Source of the DNA: Prochlorococcus sp. AG-686-J21
Lineage (GTDB): Bacteria > Cyanobacteriota > Cyanobacteriia > PCC-6307 > Cyanobiaceae
Direction: 5' to 3'
Assembly: GCA_003210285.1 (NCBI GenBank)
Contig: QCVS01000008.1
Location: 1-64,000 of the forward strand
DNA length: 64,000 bases
The position numbers and the translations under genes were made by a program. This document shows, piece after piece, positions 8,627-17,642 of this stretch (position 1 is its first letter; each line of letters opens with the position of its first letter). Below the pieces are notes generated by a model. It had not been told where the DNA came from. It ran no database searches and saw only the letters and a program-made list of their open reading frames with translations.

Positions 8627-10417
8627 ATGTCGAATATTGATTTAAAAAGAAGAACAAAGATTGTTGCAACAATTGGACCTGCAACTCAATCTGAAGAAAT
8701 TATTACTGATCTTATAAAGGCGGGAGTTACAACATTTCGATTAAATTTTTCCCATGGTGATCATAAAGATCATCAAGAAAGAATTAAAACCATAAGGAAA
8801 GTTTCTAAAAAGCTAGATCTAGATATTGGCATACTTCAGGATCTTCAAGGTCCAAAAATAAGATTAGGAAGATTTAAAGATGGTCCTGTAAAAGTAAAGA
8901 AAGGAGATAAATTCTTGCTGACTTCCAATGAAGTTGAATGTACCAAAAGTATTGCGAATGTTACGTACAATAAACTTGCCGAGGAAGTTACTTCAGGAAA
9001 AAGAATATTGTTGGATGATGGAAAAATTGAAATGATTGTTGAAAAAGTTGACATAGCAAATAACTTATTAGAGTGTAAAGTAACAGTCGGTGGAGTGCTT
9101 TCTAACAACAAAGGAGTAAATTTTCCAGATGTACAATTATCTGTTAAAGCATTAACTGATAAAGATATAGAAGATCTTGAATTTGGATTAACGGTAGGGG
9201 TTGATTGGATAGCTCTGAGTTTTGTTAGAAATCCATCAGATATTAATGAAATAAAAAATTTAATAAATAAGAATGGACATTCAATTCCTGTCATAGCAAA
9301 AATTGAAAAATTTGAGGCCATTGATCAAATAGATTCAATATTACCTTTGTGTGATGGCGTTATGGTTGCACGAGGAGACTTAGGAGTTGAAATGCCGGCA
9401 GAAGAGGTTCCTCTTTTACAGAAAGAGTTAATTAGGAAAGCAAATACTCTAGGGATCCCCATCATTACAGCCACACAAATGCTTGACTCCATGGCCTCAA
9501 ATCCAAGACCAACTCGCGCTGAAGTAAGTGATGTTGCTAATGCAATTCTTGATGGTACAGATGCCGTGATGCTTTCAAATGAAACAGCTGTAGGTGACTT
9601 TCCTGTAGAAGCTGTTGAAACTATGGCGACAATTGCAAGAAGAATTGAACGTGATTATCCACTAAAAGCAATAGAAAGTCACCTTCCTAGTACTATTCCA
9701 AATGCAATAAGCGCCGCAGTAAGCAATATTGCTAGACAACTTGATGCTGGAGCAATAATCCCTCTAACAAAATCTGGTTCCACGGCCCGTAATGTAAGTA
9801 AATTCAGACCTCCTACTCCTATTCTTGCTACCACGACAGAGAGAAGTGTTGCGAGAAGACTGCAACTAGTATGGGGAGTAACGCCTTTATTAGTCAAAAA
9901 TGACGATAGAACTGCAAAAACATTTAGTATTGCTATGCAAATAGCACAAGAAATAGGGATTTTGAAGCAAGGTGACTTGGTTGTTCAAACAGCTGGGACA
10001 TTAACAGGGATAAGTGGTTCCACTGATCTAATAAAAGTAGGCTTGGTAAGAAAAGTCATAACACGAGGAATATCAATAGGGGAGATAGGTGTAACAGGAA
10101 AAGCAAGAAATATAAAGACTGATCTTGATATATCATTAATATCTCCAGGTGAAATTTTATTTGTACCAAAAGATATTTTAATTAATTTACCTTACTCAAA
10201 GGAAATTTCTGGAATAGTTACGGATGAAAATGTTGATGAATGCTATAAAATATTCAAAACAAATAATATTAAAGTATCCACAATTTGTAATTTACCTACT
10301 ATTGATAACCTTGTATCCAACGGTGATTTAATAACATTGCAACTTAATGAAGGAGTTGTATATATGGGACAGATAGAAGACGATGAGGAGGTAATGGATA
10401 AATATAAATATGTCTAG
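8627..10417 (+). CDS. pyk: Pyruvate kinase with C-terminal extension
   Basis: 596 aa. It converts phosphoenolpyruvate and ADP to pyruvate and ATP in lower glycolysis. The core includes TKIVATIGPA, RLNFSHGDH and the signature GVMVARGDLGVEMP. After the usual roughly 470-residue enzyme comes an extra domain of about 110 residues resembling the PEP-utilising mobile (swivelling) domain (VTGKARNIKTD, SPGEILFVPKD). The phosphorylatable His that this domain has in PPDK is not evident. Similar extended pyruvate kinases are known in Bacillus and cyanobacteria. The stop overlaps the next gene by 8 bases. Confidence 0.96.
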   Translation: MSNIDLKRRTKIVATIGPATQSEEIITDLIKAGVTTFRLNFSHGDHKDHQERIKTIRKVSKKLDLDIGILQDLQGPKIRLGRFKDGPVKVKKGDKFLLTSNEVECTKSIANVTYNKLAEEVTSGKRILLDDGKIEMIVEKVDIANNLLECKVTVGGVLSNNKGVNFPDVQLSVKALTDKDIEDLEFGLTVGVDWIALSFVRNPSDINEIKNLINKNGHSIPVIAKIEKFEAIDQIDSILPLCDGVMVARGDLGVEMPAEEVPLLQKELIRKANTLGIPIITATQMLDSMASNPRPTRAEVSDVANAILDGTDAVMLSNETAVGDFPVEAVETMATIARRIERDYPLKAIESHLPSTIPNAISAAVSNIARQLDAGAIIPLTKSGSTARNVSKFRPPTPILATTTERSVARRLQLVWGVTPLLVKNDDRTAKTFSIAMQIAQEIGILKQGDLVVQTAGTLTGISGSTDLIKVGLVRKVITRGISIGEIGVTGKARNIKTDLDISLISPGEILFVPKDILINLPYSKEISGIVTDENVDECYKIFKTNNIKVSTICNLPTIDNLVSNGDLITLQLNEGVVYMGQIEDDEEVMDKYKYV

Positions 10418-11639
10418 GAATATATCTCTTAAAGAAGCCTTTAATATGGCTGGTAAGACGTTAGTTTCAAACAAACTAAGAAGTTCTCTTACTATGCTTG
10501 GAATCATAATAGGAAATGCATCAGTAATAACACTTGTTGGACTAGGGAGAGGAGCTCAAACTCTTGCCAAAAATCAATTAAGTAATTTAGGTGCAAATGT
10601 GTTATTTATTGTTCCAGGAAATAATGATACAAGAAGAAGAGGTATATCGTTTCCAAAAAATCTTGTTTTAGAGGATTCAATTGCGATTAACAATCAAGTG
10701 CCGAGTGTTAAAAAAGTTGCACCACAAATCTCTGCCAATGAAATTGTTCAATCAAATTCAAAAAGTTTAAATATTTCTATTGCCGGCGTTACACCTGAAT
10801 TTCTTGACGTAAGAAGTTTTGAGGTAGATGAAGGAAGATTTATCTCTCAAAGTGACGTAAATTCAGCTAGAAGTTTTGTTGTGATTGGACCCGATCTAAA
10901 AGAAGACTTTTTTAAGGGTAAACCTGTAATTGGAGAAATAATTAGAATTAAAGATCACACATATGAAATAATTGGAATGTTAAAACCCAAGGGAGCTGTT
11001 TTTGGGAGCAATCAAGACAAAAATGCATATATACCACTTACTACAATGGTTAATAGAATAAGTGGGAAAGATCCCACTTATGGAGTTAGTTTAAGTTTTA
11101 TTAGTGTAGAAGCTATTAATAAAAACAAAACTAGAGCTGCAAAATTCCAAATTACAAATTTGTTGCGTCAAAGACATAACATCATAAGAGACGACGATTT
11201 TGCAGTTAGATCTCAAGAAGATGCTTTAAAAATTGTAACGAATATTACAAGTGGTCTTACATTTTTATTGGCTGGTATAGGTGCTGTATCTCTTATTGTT
11301 GGAGGTATTGGAATCATGAATATAATGCTTGTTTCTGTAAGTGAAAGGACAGAGGAGATTGGTCTAAGGAAAGCAATAGGAGCAAAACAATCAGATATTC
11401 TTATACAATTTTTATTTGAAGCTTTAATATTATCAACGATTGGAGGTTTGGTTGGAACAACGACCGGTTTGACAGGGGTATTTCTTCTAGGAGTAATAAC
11501 TCCTTTACCAGCTTCTGTAGGACTAACAACAACATTATCAACAATGATTATTTCAGGTTCAATAGGGTTAATATTTGGAGTGTTACCAGCAAAAAGAGCC
11601 TCAAAATTAGATCCAATTGTTGCTCTAAGAAGTTTGTAA
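10410..11639 (+). CDS. MacB/FtsX-type ABC transporter permease
   Basis: 409 aa. An N-terminal membrane segment (LTMLGIIIGNASVITLVG) is followed by a roughly 230-residue periplasmic MacB-PCD-type domain and then three membrane segments at the C-terminus. The FtsX signature region is SERTEEIGLRKAIGAKQSDI. It is the membrane half of a MacAB-like exporter or lipoprotein-release system. No ATPase gene adjoins it here, so its ATPase partner must lie elsewhere. It overlaps pyk by 8 bases and bioY follows. Confidence 0.9.
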   Translation: MSRNISLKEAFNMAGKTLVSNKLRSSLTMLGIIIGNASVITLVGLGRGAQTLAKNQLSNLGANVLFIVPGNNDTRRRGISFPKNLVLEDSIAINNQVPSVKKVAPQISANEIVQSNSKSLNISIAGVTPEFLDVRSFEVDEGRFISQSDVNSARSFVVIGPDLKEDFFKGKPVIGEIIRIKDHTYEIIGMLKPKGAVFGSNQDKNAYIPLTTMVNRISGKDPTYGVSLSFISVEAINKNKTRAAKFQITNLLRQRHNIIRDDDFAVRSQEDALKIVTNITSGLTFLLAGIGAVSLIVGGIGIMNIMLVSVSERTEEIGLRKAIGAKQSDILIQFLFEALILSTIGGLVGTTTGLTGVFLLGVITPLPASVGLTTTLSTMIISGSIGLIFGVLPAKRASKLDPIVALRSL

Positions 11640-11653
11640 ATCTTTCTTGGCTT

Positions 11654-12232
11654 ATGCTCAAATTTATTAAACTTATTGAGGTAATTATAAGTCTTCAAAT
11701 AATAATAATTTCTACATTTATTCCTGTTTTTTTCTCAATACCTTTTGCAAATAAACTTGTTGAAACATATGAGATACCCATCACATGGCAAATACCTTCT
11801 ATCGTAATGATTACTTTAATATTTAGAGGTAAAATAGTAATAAAAGCATTTAGTATCTATTTAATAATTGGTTTGTTTTTTATTCCAGTATTTCACCAGG
11901 GAGGATCATTAGGTTATTTATTAACTCCTAATTTTGGCTACTTATTAGGAATGTATCCATTAATCAAAATAATAGATAATTTAAATAAAAGAAATCAATT
12001 AATAAATTATTATGAACTTCTGAAATACGTTACATTAGGAATATGTAGTATGCATCTCATAGGAATAATTTATAACTGCATTCTTTTATTATATTTTAAA
12101 CAACCAGAAATATTATTATTCAATATCTCAAAATATTCACTAGGAAAATTTGGATATCATTTATTAGTGCTTATACCAGTTACTTTATTGATTAGAATTA
12201 TAAATAATAATAATAATAGATATCAAAGATGA
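11654..12232 (+). CDS. bioY: BioY family protein (biotin ECF transporter S component)
   Basis: 192 aa with about six hydrophobic segments. The BioY hallmarks GLFFIPVFHQGGSLGYL and TPNFGYLLGMYP are present. BioY binds biotin in the membrane and may work alone or with the shared EcfA/EcfT module, which is not nearby. The downstream ATGA overlap with lspA (4 bases) implies coupled translation. Confidence 0.85.
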   Translation: MLKFIKLIEVIISLQIIIISTFIPVFFSIPFANKLVETYEIPITWQIPSIVMITLIFRGKIVIKAFSIYLIIGLFFIPVFHQGGSLGYLLTPNFGYLLGMYPLIKIIDNLNKRNQLINYYELLKYVTLGICSMHLIGIIYNCILLLYFKQPEILLFNISKYSLGKFGYHLLVLIPVTLLIRIINNNNNRYQR

Positions 12233-12690
12233 TAATAAATATAAAAAGTTATAGATTTTATTTTTTTTTAATATCTATATTAATTATCTTATCTGATCAA
12301 TTAACAAAATATATAATTAATCTAAATCACACATCATTAATAAATAATGATCTAATATTTTTTAGTATTGATTACGTAAAAAATTATGGAGCAGCATTTA
12401 ATATTTTAAGTGGAAGTAGAATTTTTTTATCCACAGTAAGTACAATAATAACCTTGTATCTAATATATCTTATTTTATGTAAAAAGAATATAAGTAATTT
12501 AAATTTATTAAGTTATAGTTTGATTTTAGCAGGTACTGTAGGAAATGGAATAGATAGAATAATCAAGGGATATGTTATAGACTTTATAAATTTAAACTTT
12601 ATAGATTTTCCTGTATTTAATATTGCTGATATATCTATAAATGTTGGCCTTATACTTATTATATATGGACTTATAAAAAATAAAAAATAA
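12229..12690 (+). CDS. lspA: Lipoprotein signal peptidase (signal peptidase II)
   Basis: 153 aa with four membrane segments. It cleaves prolipoprotein signal peptides before the lipidated Cys; UrtA in this window is one likely client. The family motifs are DQLTKYI near the N-terminus, NYGAAFNI, the GNGIDR-VIDFI block and NIADISIN. The Asp residues of VIDF and NIAD are the expected catalytic pair. It overlaps bioY by 4 bases and is followed 2 bases later by the membrane GTPase gene. Confidence 0.95.
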   Translation: MIINIKSYRFYFFLISILIILSDQLTKYIINLNHTSLINNDLIFFSIDYVKNYGAAFNILSGSRIFLSTVSTIITLYLIYLILCKKNISNLNLLSYSLILAGTVGNGIDRIIKGYVIDFINLNFIDFPVFNIADISINVGLILIIYGLIKNKK

Positions 12691-12692
12691 AA

Positions 12693-14195
12693 ATGTACCC
12701 ATTCCTTTTTAAGAATTATAAATATTTATTAATTATATTATTTCTTTATCTATTATTAACCTTAATTAGAAATATTTTAAATGTTTATTCTATTTTATTC
12801 ATTGTTATTATAATTATAATTTTATATTATAAAAACAAAAGATTATTCAAAAAGATTGCATATAAAATAATTTTTAAGCAAAAAAATAGTTTTATTTTTA
12901 GAAATAAATTTGGAGCTGCAAAAAATAGTCTTGAAGCAATAGATGAAATTAATAAAAAAATATCTAATAAAATATATGGAGATTTATTGAAATATGAAAA
13001 AATTAAGCTAGAAAAACAGTTCAAGTATGGAGACTATAACGTTACATTATTTGGTGCGGGATCTTCTGGAAAAACCTCCATAGCAAGAGCATTATTGAAA
13101 AACTTAATTGGAAAAATTTCCCCAACAATTGGCACTACAAAAGATATAACAAGTTATAAAATTAGAATTCCAATCTTAAAAAGAAATATAAATATAATTG
13201 ATACGCCTGGCTTATTTGAAGCTTCTAGAGAAGGAAAAAAAAGGGAGGATTCTACAATAATGGAAGCATCAAAATCAGATCTTATTCTATTTGTAATAGA
13301 TCAAGATATCAATAAATATGAACTTTATCTCATTAGAGAATTATCAAATTTGAAGAAAAAAATAATTATTGTTTTAAATAAATGCGACTTAAGATCAGAA
13401 AAACAAAATAATATTATTAGAGAAAACGTTATCACAATTACATCTACAAATCATATTAAATTATCAGTAATAAAAACTATTGCTTCACCTAAAGCCTTCT
13501 CAAAAAATTTAGTCGACTCATTAAAAATAAGTCCTGATATAAGTAAACTATTTAGAGAGATAATTGAAACACTTGATGCTAATGGAGAAGAACTACTAGC
13601 TGATAATATTCTGTTTAGATGTAATAAATTAGGATTAATCAGCAAAAATGTAATATCGGAACAAAGAAATTTATGTGCTAATAAAGTTATAAATAAATAT
13701 ACTTTGATTACCGGAGGAGTCATACTGGTAAATCCTTTGCCGGTTGTAGATTTTATAGCAACAACGTCTGTAAACGTTCAAATGATCCTTGAGATTTCAA
13801 AAATATACGATTTCAAGATAACAAAAAAAGAAGCAGTCGAATTATCTAAATCATTATTAACAACTCTAGCAAAACTTGGTATTTTGAAAGGTGGACTTAG
13901 TGTTATTTCAAGCGCATTAGCTTTAAATTTTACAACAATATTTATTTCAAAATCATTACAGTCAATAACCTCATATTGGTTAATAAAAATAGTAGGTTTA
14001 TCAATAAAAGAATATTTTAATAATGGGAAAAATTGGGGAGATGGGGGGATACAAGAAGTAATTGAGGATATTTACAAATTAAATAAAAGGGAAGATACCT
14101 TAAATAATTTCATTAAAGAAGCAATAAATAATATAAGAATTAACGAGGAAGGGAAATCTCAACAAAAACTGCCGCCATATTTGGAGAATGACTAA
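12693..14195 (+). CDS. Membrane-associated GTPase with C-terminal DUF697-like domain
   Basis: 500 aa. N-terminal hydrophobic segments (about 10-46) are followed by a Era/HSR1-like GTPase domain: P-loop GAGSSGKTS (121-129), G2 TIGTTKD, G3 DTPG (170-173) and G4 NKCD (229-232). The C-terminal third has further hydrophobic stretches (TGGVILVNPLPVVDFI...) typical of DUF697. Cyanobacteria carry several such proteins; their function is unknown. The start lies 2 bases after lspA. Its last 56 bases overlap a small gene on the opposite strand. Confidence 0.85.
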   Translation: MYPFLFKNYKYLLIILFLYLLLTLIRNILNVYSILFIVIIIIILYYKNKRLFKKIAYKIIFKQKNSFIFRNKFGAAKNSLEAIDEINKKISNKIYGDLLKYEKIKLEKQFKYGDYNVTLFGAGSSGKTSIARALLKNLIGKISPTIGTTKDITSYKIRIPILKRNINIIDTPGLFEASREGKKREDSTIMEASKSDLILFVIDQDINKYELYLIRELSNLKKKIIIVLNKCDLRSEKQNNIIRENVITITSTNHIKLSVIKTIASPKAFSKNLVDSLKISPDISKLFREIIETLDANGEELLADNILFRCNKLGLISKNVISEQRNLCANKVINKYTLITGGVILVNPLPVVDFIATTSVNVQMILEISKIYDFKITKKEAVELSKSLLTTLAKLGILKGGLSVISSALALNFTTIFISKSLQSITSYWLIKIVGLSIKEYFNNGKNWGDGGIQEVIEDIYKLNKREDTLNNFIKEAINNIRINEEGKSQQKLPPYLEND

Positions 14196-14319
14196 TTATT
14201 TGATCATTTAAGAATGATCTAAAGTCAAAAACAGTAATTAATAGTAGATATACAATACATATTATTACTGAAATAAACCCAGTTATAATTGCTATTAATT
14301 TTGATCTACTAATCTTCAT
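14140..14319 (-). CDS. Small single-span membrane protein (59 aa), unrecognised
   Basis: 59 aa, starting MKISRSKLIAII. A basic N-terminus is followed by one long hydrophobic segment (about residues 8-31) and a short polar tail ending ISLPR. The first 124 bases lie in the gap between the GTPase gene and the decarboxylase gene; the 3' part overlaps the GTPase gene antisense by 56 bases. It is codirectional with the upstream decarboxylase gene, 5 bases downstream of that gene's stop, which fits a two-gene unit. No function can be named. Confidence 0.6.
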   Translation of the reverse strand: MKISRSKLIAIITGFISVIICIVYLLLITVFDFRSFLNDQIISHSPNMAAVFVEISLPR

Positions 14320-14324
14320 CAGAT

Positions 14325-15707
14325 TTAATTTAGTAATTTTAAAAGATCATTAATATGTGATTCACTTGTATTGTAATTCCCAAAAACTGCTCTCAAATAA
14401 TATCTATTTTTAAATAGAGGTCTAGAAATCATAAAGTTCTTTTTCATAAGATTTATTCTTTTGTTTAAAGTCCATGAATCTGATTCATTTTTATTCATAT
14501 TATTTGGGAGAAAGGAAATTATATGCAAAGGACCAGAAAATATATCATATTTTTCCTTATCTAAATTATTTTCGAAAAATATTCTTTTCTCAATTGATAA
14601 ATTTAAAACATCCTCTATTCCTCGCATACCCAGAAATCGCAACCCTAACCATAGTTTTATAATTTCCGCGGGTCTAGAACCTTGTATTCCTAGTTCACCT
14701 CTATTAAAAAAGTTGTTTTCAGTAGAAACATAAGGTAACCCTGTAGAAAATGTATTTTTAAGAATTTCAATATTTGAGACTATTAATAGGGATGATGTTT
14801 TTGTAATTCCAAGTATTTTCTGTGGATTTATCGTTATTGAATTAGCCAGATTTACATTAATAATTCCACTGATCGGTAAATTAGTAATTGAAAAAATGCC
14901 TCCTATGGATCCATCAATGTGCAGCCAAATGTTTCTTTCATTACAGATTCTGGCAATGATATCAATTGGGTCAATTGCTCCACGTACTGTTGTGCCAAGA
15001 GTAGCAACAATAGCAAATATTCTTTTACCTTCATTAAAACATTTATCGATAGTCTTTTTAAGCTCAAATATATCCATACAGCCATCTTTATCTGTTTTAA
15101 CTTTAATTAAATTATTTTTTTCAAGACCCATAATTCGTGTACATTTTTCAAATGATGAATGAGCATCTTCGCTAATTAAATAAACTGCTTTTGGATCGGA
15201 TTCAAGTCCGGAATAATTTCTTGCTGCGACTAATGCATTTAAATTACTTAATGTACCTCCACTTGCTGCAACGCCACCTGCTAAATCGGAGAACCCTAGT
15301 TTTACTGAGAACCACTTACAAATTGATTCCTCAAGAAGAGAAACACTTGGAGATAATTCATGTGCAAGAAGATTATTATTTAAGCCAGCAGCAATTAAAT
15401 CTCCCAAAATAGAAATGATTAATGGTGGAGGGTCTAGATGAGCAAGGGAGCCTGGATGTACTGGATTAAAAGAACTATAAATAAGACTTTCAATCTCAGA
15501 AAATAAAACATCAATAGACTTCCCATATTCACCTGGAACAGAACATTCAAAGTTACTATCAATGGGCATAGGACCTAATTTATCTGCATCTGAGAACCAT
15601 TTGCATATGATTTCAGATGTTCTATTGAGAAGCACTAGAAAACTTTCGTTACTTCCAGAAGAGCTAGGAAATAGATTTTTTTGATTATTAATTGAATCGG
15701 AAGTCAT
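14325..15707 (-). CDS. Group II PLP-dependent amino acid decarboxylase
   Basis: 460 aa, the DOPA/glutamate/diaminobutyrate decarboxylase fold. Visible features are ...GGVAASGGTLSNLNAL (cofactor phosphate), SEDAHSSFEK with the His that stacks on PLP, HIDGSIGG with the Asp that pairs with the pyridine, and INPQK with the likely Schiff-base Lys (more often HK in this family). Candidate substrates are 2,4-diaminobutyrate, aspartate, glutamate or an aromatic amino acid; sequence alone does not decide. It is divergent from tadA by 64 bases. Confidence 0.85.
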   Translation of the reverse strand: MTSDSINNQKNLFPSSSGSNESFLVLLNRTSEIICKWFSDADKLGPMPIDSNFECSVPGEYGKSIDVLFSEIESLIYSSFNPVHPGSLAHLDPPPLIISILGDLIAAGLNNNLLAHELSPSVSLLEESICKWFSVKLGFSDLAGGVAASGGTLSNLNALVAARNYSGLESDPKAVYLISEDAHSSFEKCTRIMGLEKNNLIKVKTDKDGCMDIFELKKTIDKCFNEGKRIFAIVATLGTTVRGAIDPIDIIARICNERNIWLHIDGSIGGIFSITNLPISGIINVNLANSITINPQKILGITKTSSLLIVSNIEILKNTFSTGLPYVSTENNFFNRGELGIQGSRPAEIIKLWLGLRFLGMRGIEDVLNLSIEKRIFFENNLDKEKYDIFSGPLHIISFLPNNMNKNESDSWTLNKRINLMKKNFMISRPLFKNRYYLRAVFGNYNTSESHINDLLKLLN

Positions 15708-15771
15708 TCTTTAAAATAATTATTAATTAAGTTATTTATAATATTTATAAAAAAGAAACGTAATTGATAGG

Positions 15772-16269
15772 ATGAACCAAAATACTATAAATTGGCATAA
15801 AAAAAATGAACACTTAGATTATATTAAATGGATGAAATTCATTTTACGAAGATCAGAGGAAGTAGGTAAGGTTGAATTACCAATTACAGCAGTAATAATA
15901 GATGAGAAAGGAAGATGTATTGGTAGAGGGAGTAATAAACGAACAATTAACAATGACCCATTAGGACATGCAGAATTAATAGCATTAAGACAAGCTTCTC
16001 GGATTAAAAATGATTGGCGATTTAATGAATGCAGCATAATTGTAAATTTAGAGCCTTGTACAATGTGTGCTGCAGCATTAGTTCAAGCGAGAATGGGCCA
16101 AGTGATATATGGTGCAGAAGATTACAAAAGAGGGGGATTCGGTGGAACCATTGATTTATCGAAGCATAAAAGCTCACATCATAAAATGAAAGTGGTAGGA
16201 GGGATATTAAATAAGGATTGTAAAAATAAAATTAAGTTATGGTTTAAAAAGATGAGGAATCAAAAATAG
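15772..16269 (+). CDS. tadA: tRNA-specific adenosine deaminase
   Basis: 165 aa, CDA-fold deaminase. It converts A34 to inosine in tRNA-Arg(ACG). The zinc and catalytic motifs are HAE (His66, Glu68) and PCTMC (Cys96, Cys99). The motif spacing is that of TadA rather than free-nucleoside deaminases. Its 3' end overlaps the convergent aminotransferase gene by 26 bases. Confidence 0.93.
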   Translation: MNQNTINWHKKNEHLDYIKWMKFILRRSEEVGKVELPITAVIIDEKGRCIGRGSNKRTINNDPLGHAELIALRQASRIKNDWRFNECSIIVNLEPCTMCAAALVQARMGQVIYGAEDYKRGGFGGTIDLSKHKSSHHKMKVVGGILNKDCKNKIKLWFKKMRNQK

Positions 16270-17428
16270 AAAATTTCCTTAATTCTGTATCGAATAAATT
16301 TAATAATCGATCAACATTCTCTTCACTAGAGTTATACCCCATTAATCCAATACGCCAAACCTTCCCAGACAATGAACCTAGTCCATTTCCTATCTCAATA
16401 CCAAAATTTCTCAAAAGATGATTTCTAAATGCATCCCCATCTACTGCAGGAGGAATTTTAACTGTTGTCAGAGTAGGCAATCTAAATTCACTAGAAACAT
16501 GTAACTCCATACCTAGACTTTCTAATCCCTTCCATAATTTAACTGCATTAGAATTGTGTCTTCTCCAAATATTATCTAAGCCTTCATTAGCGATTAATCT
16601 CAAACCCTCTCTTATTGCAAAATTCATATTCACTGGAGCCGTATGATGGTAAACCCTATCAGATCCCCAATATCTATTCAATAACGATAAATCTAAATAC
16701 CAATTCGGAACTTTAGAAGTTCTTGAACTAAGCTTATCCTCTGCACGATTATTCATTGTGAAAGGACTAAGTCCAGGGGGGCAGCTTAAGCCTTTTTGGC
16801 TACAACTATAAGCAAGATCAATTTTCCAATCATCAATAAAAAGTTCTAAAGCACCTAATGATGTGACAGCATCAACTAAAAACAAACAATTATTCTTTCG
16901 GCATACATCACCAATACCTTCAAGAGGTTGTAATACCCCAGTTGATGTCTCAGCGTGAACAATAGCAAAAATTGATGGTTTATTACTTTCTATTTCATAT
17001 TTTATTTCTTCAAAAGTAAACGCTTCTCCCCATTCTTTCTCAATTACTGATACATCTGCTTTGTACCTCGATGCCATATCAACCAAACGATCTCCAAAGT
17101 ATCCTTTTTTTGCGATTAAAATTTTTTCTCCAGGCTCTATAAAATTAGCAATAGAGGCCTCCATAGCTGCGCTACCTGTACCACTCATAGGTAGGGTTAC
17201 TCGATTATTACACTGCCATGTATATCTAAGCAATTTTTGTACGTCGGACATTAATTCTATATATGCCTCATCTAAATGCCCTATTGGATTAAGTGCTAAA
17301 GCATTAAGTACTTCGGGATGAGCATTTGAAGGACCAGGTCCTAATAAAAGTCTTGGAGGAACATAAGTTTTAGCGAGATGAGGTAGATTCTCTTCATTTA
17401 AAGTTGAAATGAGTTTTGTTTCGGTCAA
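16244..17428 (-). CDS. Class V aminotransferase (alanine/serine-glyoxylate type)
   Basis: 394 aa. It belongs to the class V PLP aminotransferases that use glyoxylate as acceptor, so a photorespiratory glycine-forming role is likely. The motifs are LLLGPGPSNAHPEV at the start, PMSGTGSAAMEA (phosphate binding), VDAVTSLG (Asp to pyridine N) and SCSQKGLSCPPG with the Schiff-base Lys. Homologues are sometimes mislabelled as a soluble hydrogenase subunit. Alanine versus serine preference cannot be read here. Confidence 0.9.
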   Translation of the reverse strand: MTETKLISTLNEENLPHLAKTYVPPRLLLGPGPSNAHPEVLNALALNPIGHLDEAYIELMSDVQKLLRYTWQCNNRVTLPMSGTGSAAMEASIANFIEPGEKILIAKKGYFGDRLVDMASRYKADVSVIEKEWGEAFTFEEIKYEIESNKPSIFAIVHAETSTGVLQPLEGIGDVCRKNNCLFLVDAVTSLGALELFIDDWKIDLAYSCSQKGLSCPPGLSPFTMNNRAEDKLSSRTSKVPNWYLDLSLLNRYWGSDRVYHHTAPVNMNFAIREGLRLIANEGLDNIWRRHNSNAVKLWKGLESLGMELHVSSEFRLPTLTTVKIPPAVDGDAFRNHLLRNFGIEIGNGLGSLSGKVWRIGLMGYNSSEENVDRLLNLFDTELRKFSIFDSSSF

Positions 17429-17517
17429 AACCTTTTAAAGCATTACTTTTAAGTTAAACTAATTTCTCTAATAAAGCGAAGAATGTTTAAAGAAATTCAT
17501 CCAAATTCATTATTTTA

Positions 17518-17542
17518 GTAAACAATTGTTAAACATATAACT
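17518..17542 (+). promoter_or_regulatory. Candidate NtcA-binding region upstream of glnA
   Basis: Two overlapping degenerate matches to the NtcA pattern GTA-N8-TAC lie about 100-125 bases before glnA: GTA-N8-TTA at 17518-17531 and the symmetric GTT-N8-AAC at 17528-17541. NtcA control of glnA is established in cyanobacteria. Neither match is perfect and I could not place a -10 box at the canonical distance, so this is a candidate only. Confidence 0.35.
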
Positions 17543-17642
17543 TGAAATACTCAAAGAACCAATCAAGTGTTGAAAAAAGTTACCTTTGATACATAATTAG
17601 ATTCATCAAGTAATTAATTTTATTGGAGGTATTAATAGCGAA

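Noticed and set aside
8845-9321. 158-aa minus-strand ORF inside pyk
   Set aside because: Antisense to a full-length conserved pyruvate kinase; Ser/Thr/Phe-rich composition typical of a reverse-frame shadow.
11213-11698. 161-aa minus-strand ORF across the MacB-like and bioY genes
   Set aside because: Covers conserved coding sequence of two real genes and has no recognisable domain.
14461-15412. Several plus-strand ORFs of 60-90 aa within the PLP decarboxylase gene
   Set aside because: All are antisense to conserved active-site segments of the decarboxylase.
17429-17642. Glutamine riboswitch in the glnA leader
   Set aside because: A TTCATCC resembling part of the glnA aptamer is present, but the conserved GGACGGAAGTAGG-like segment is missing and no matching fold is visible.
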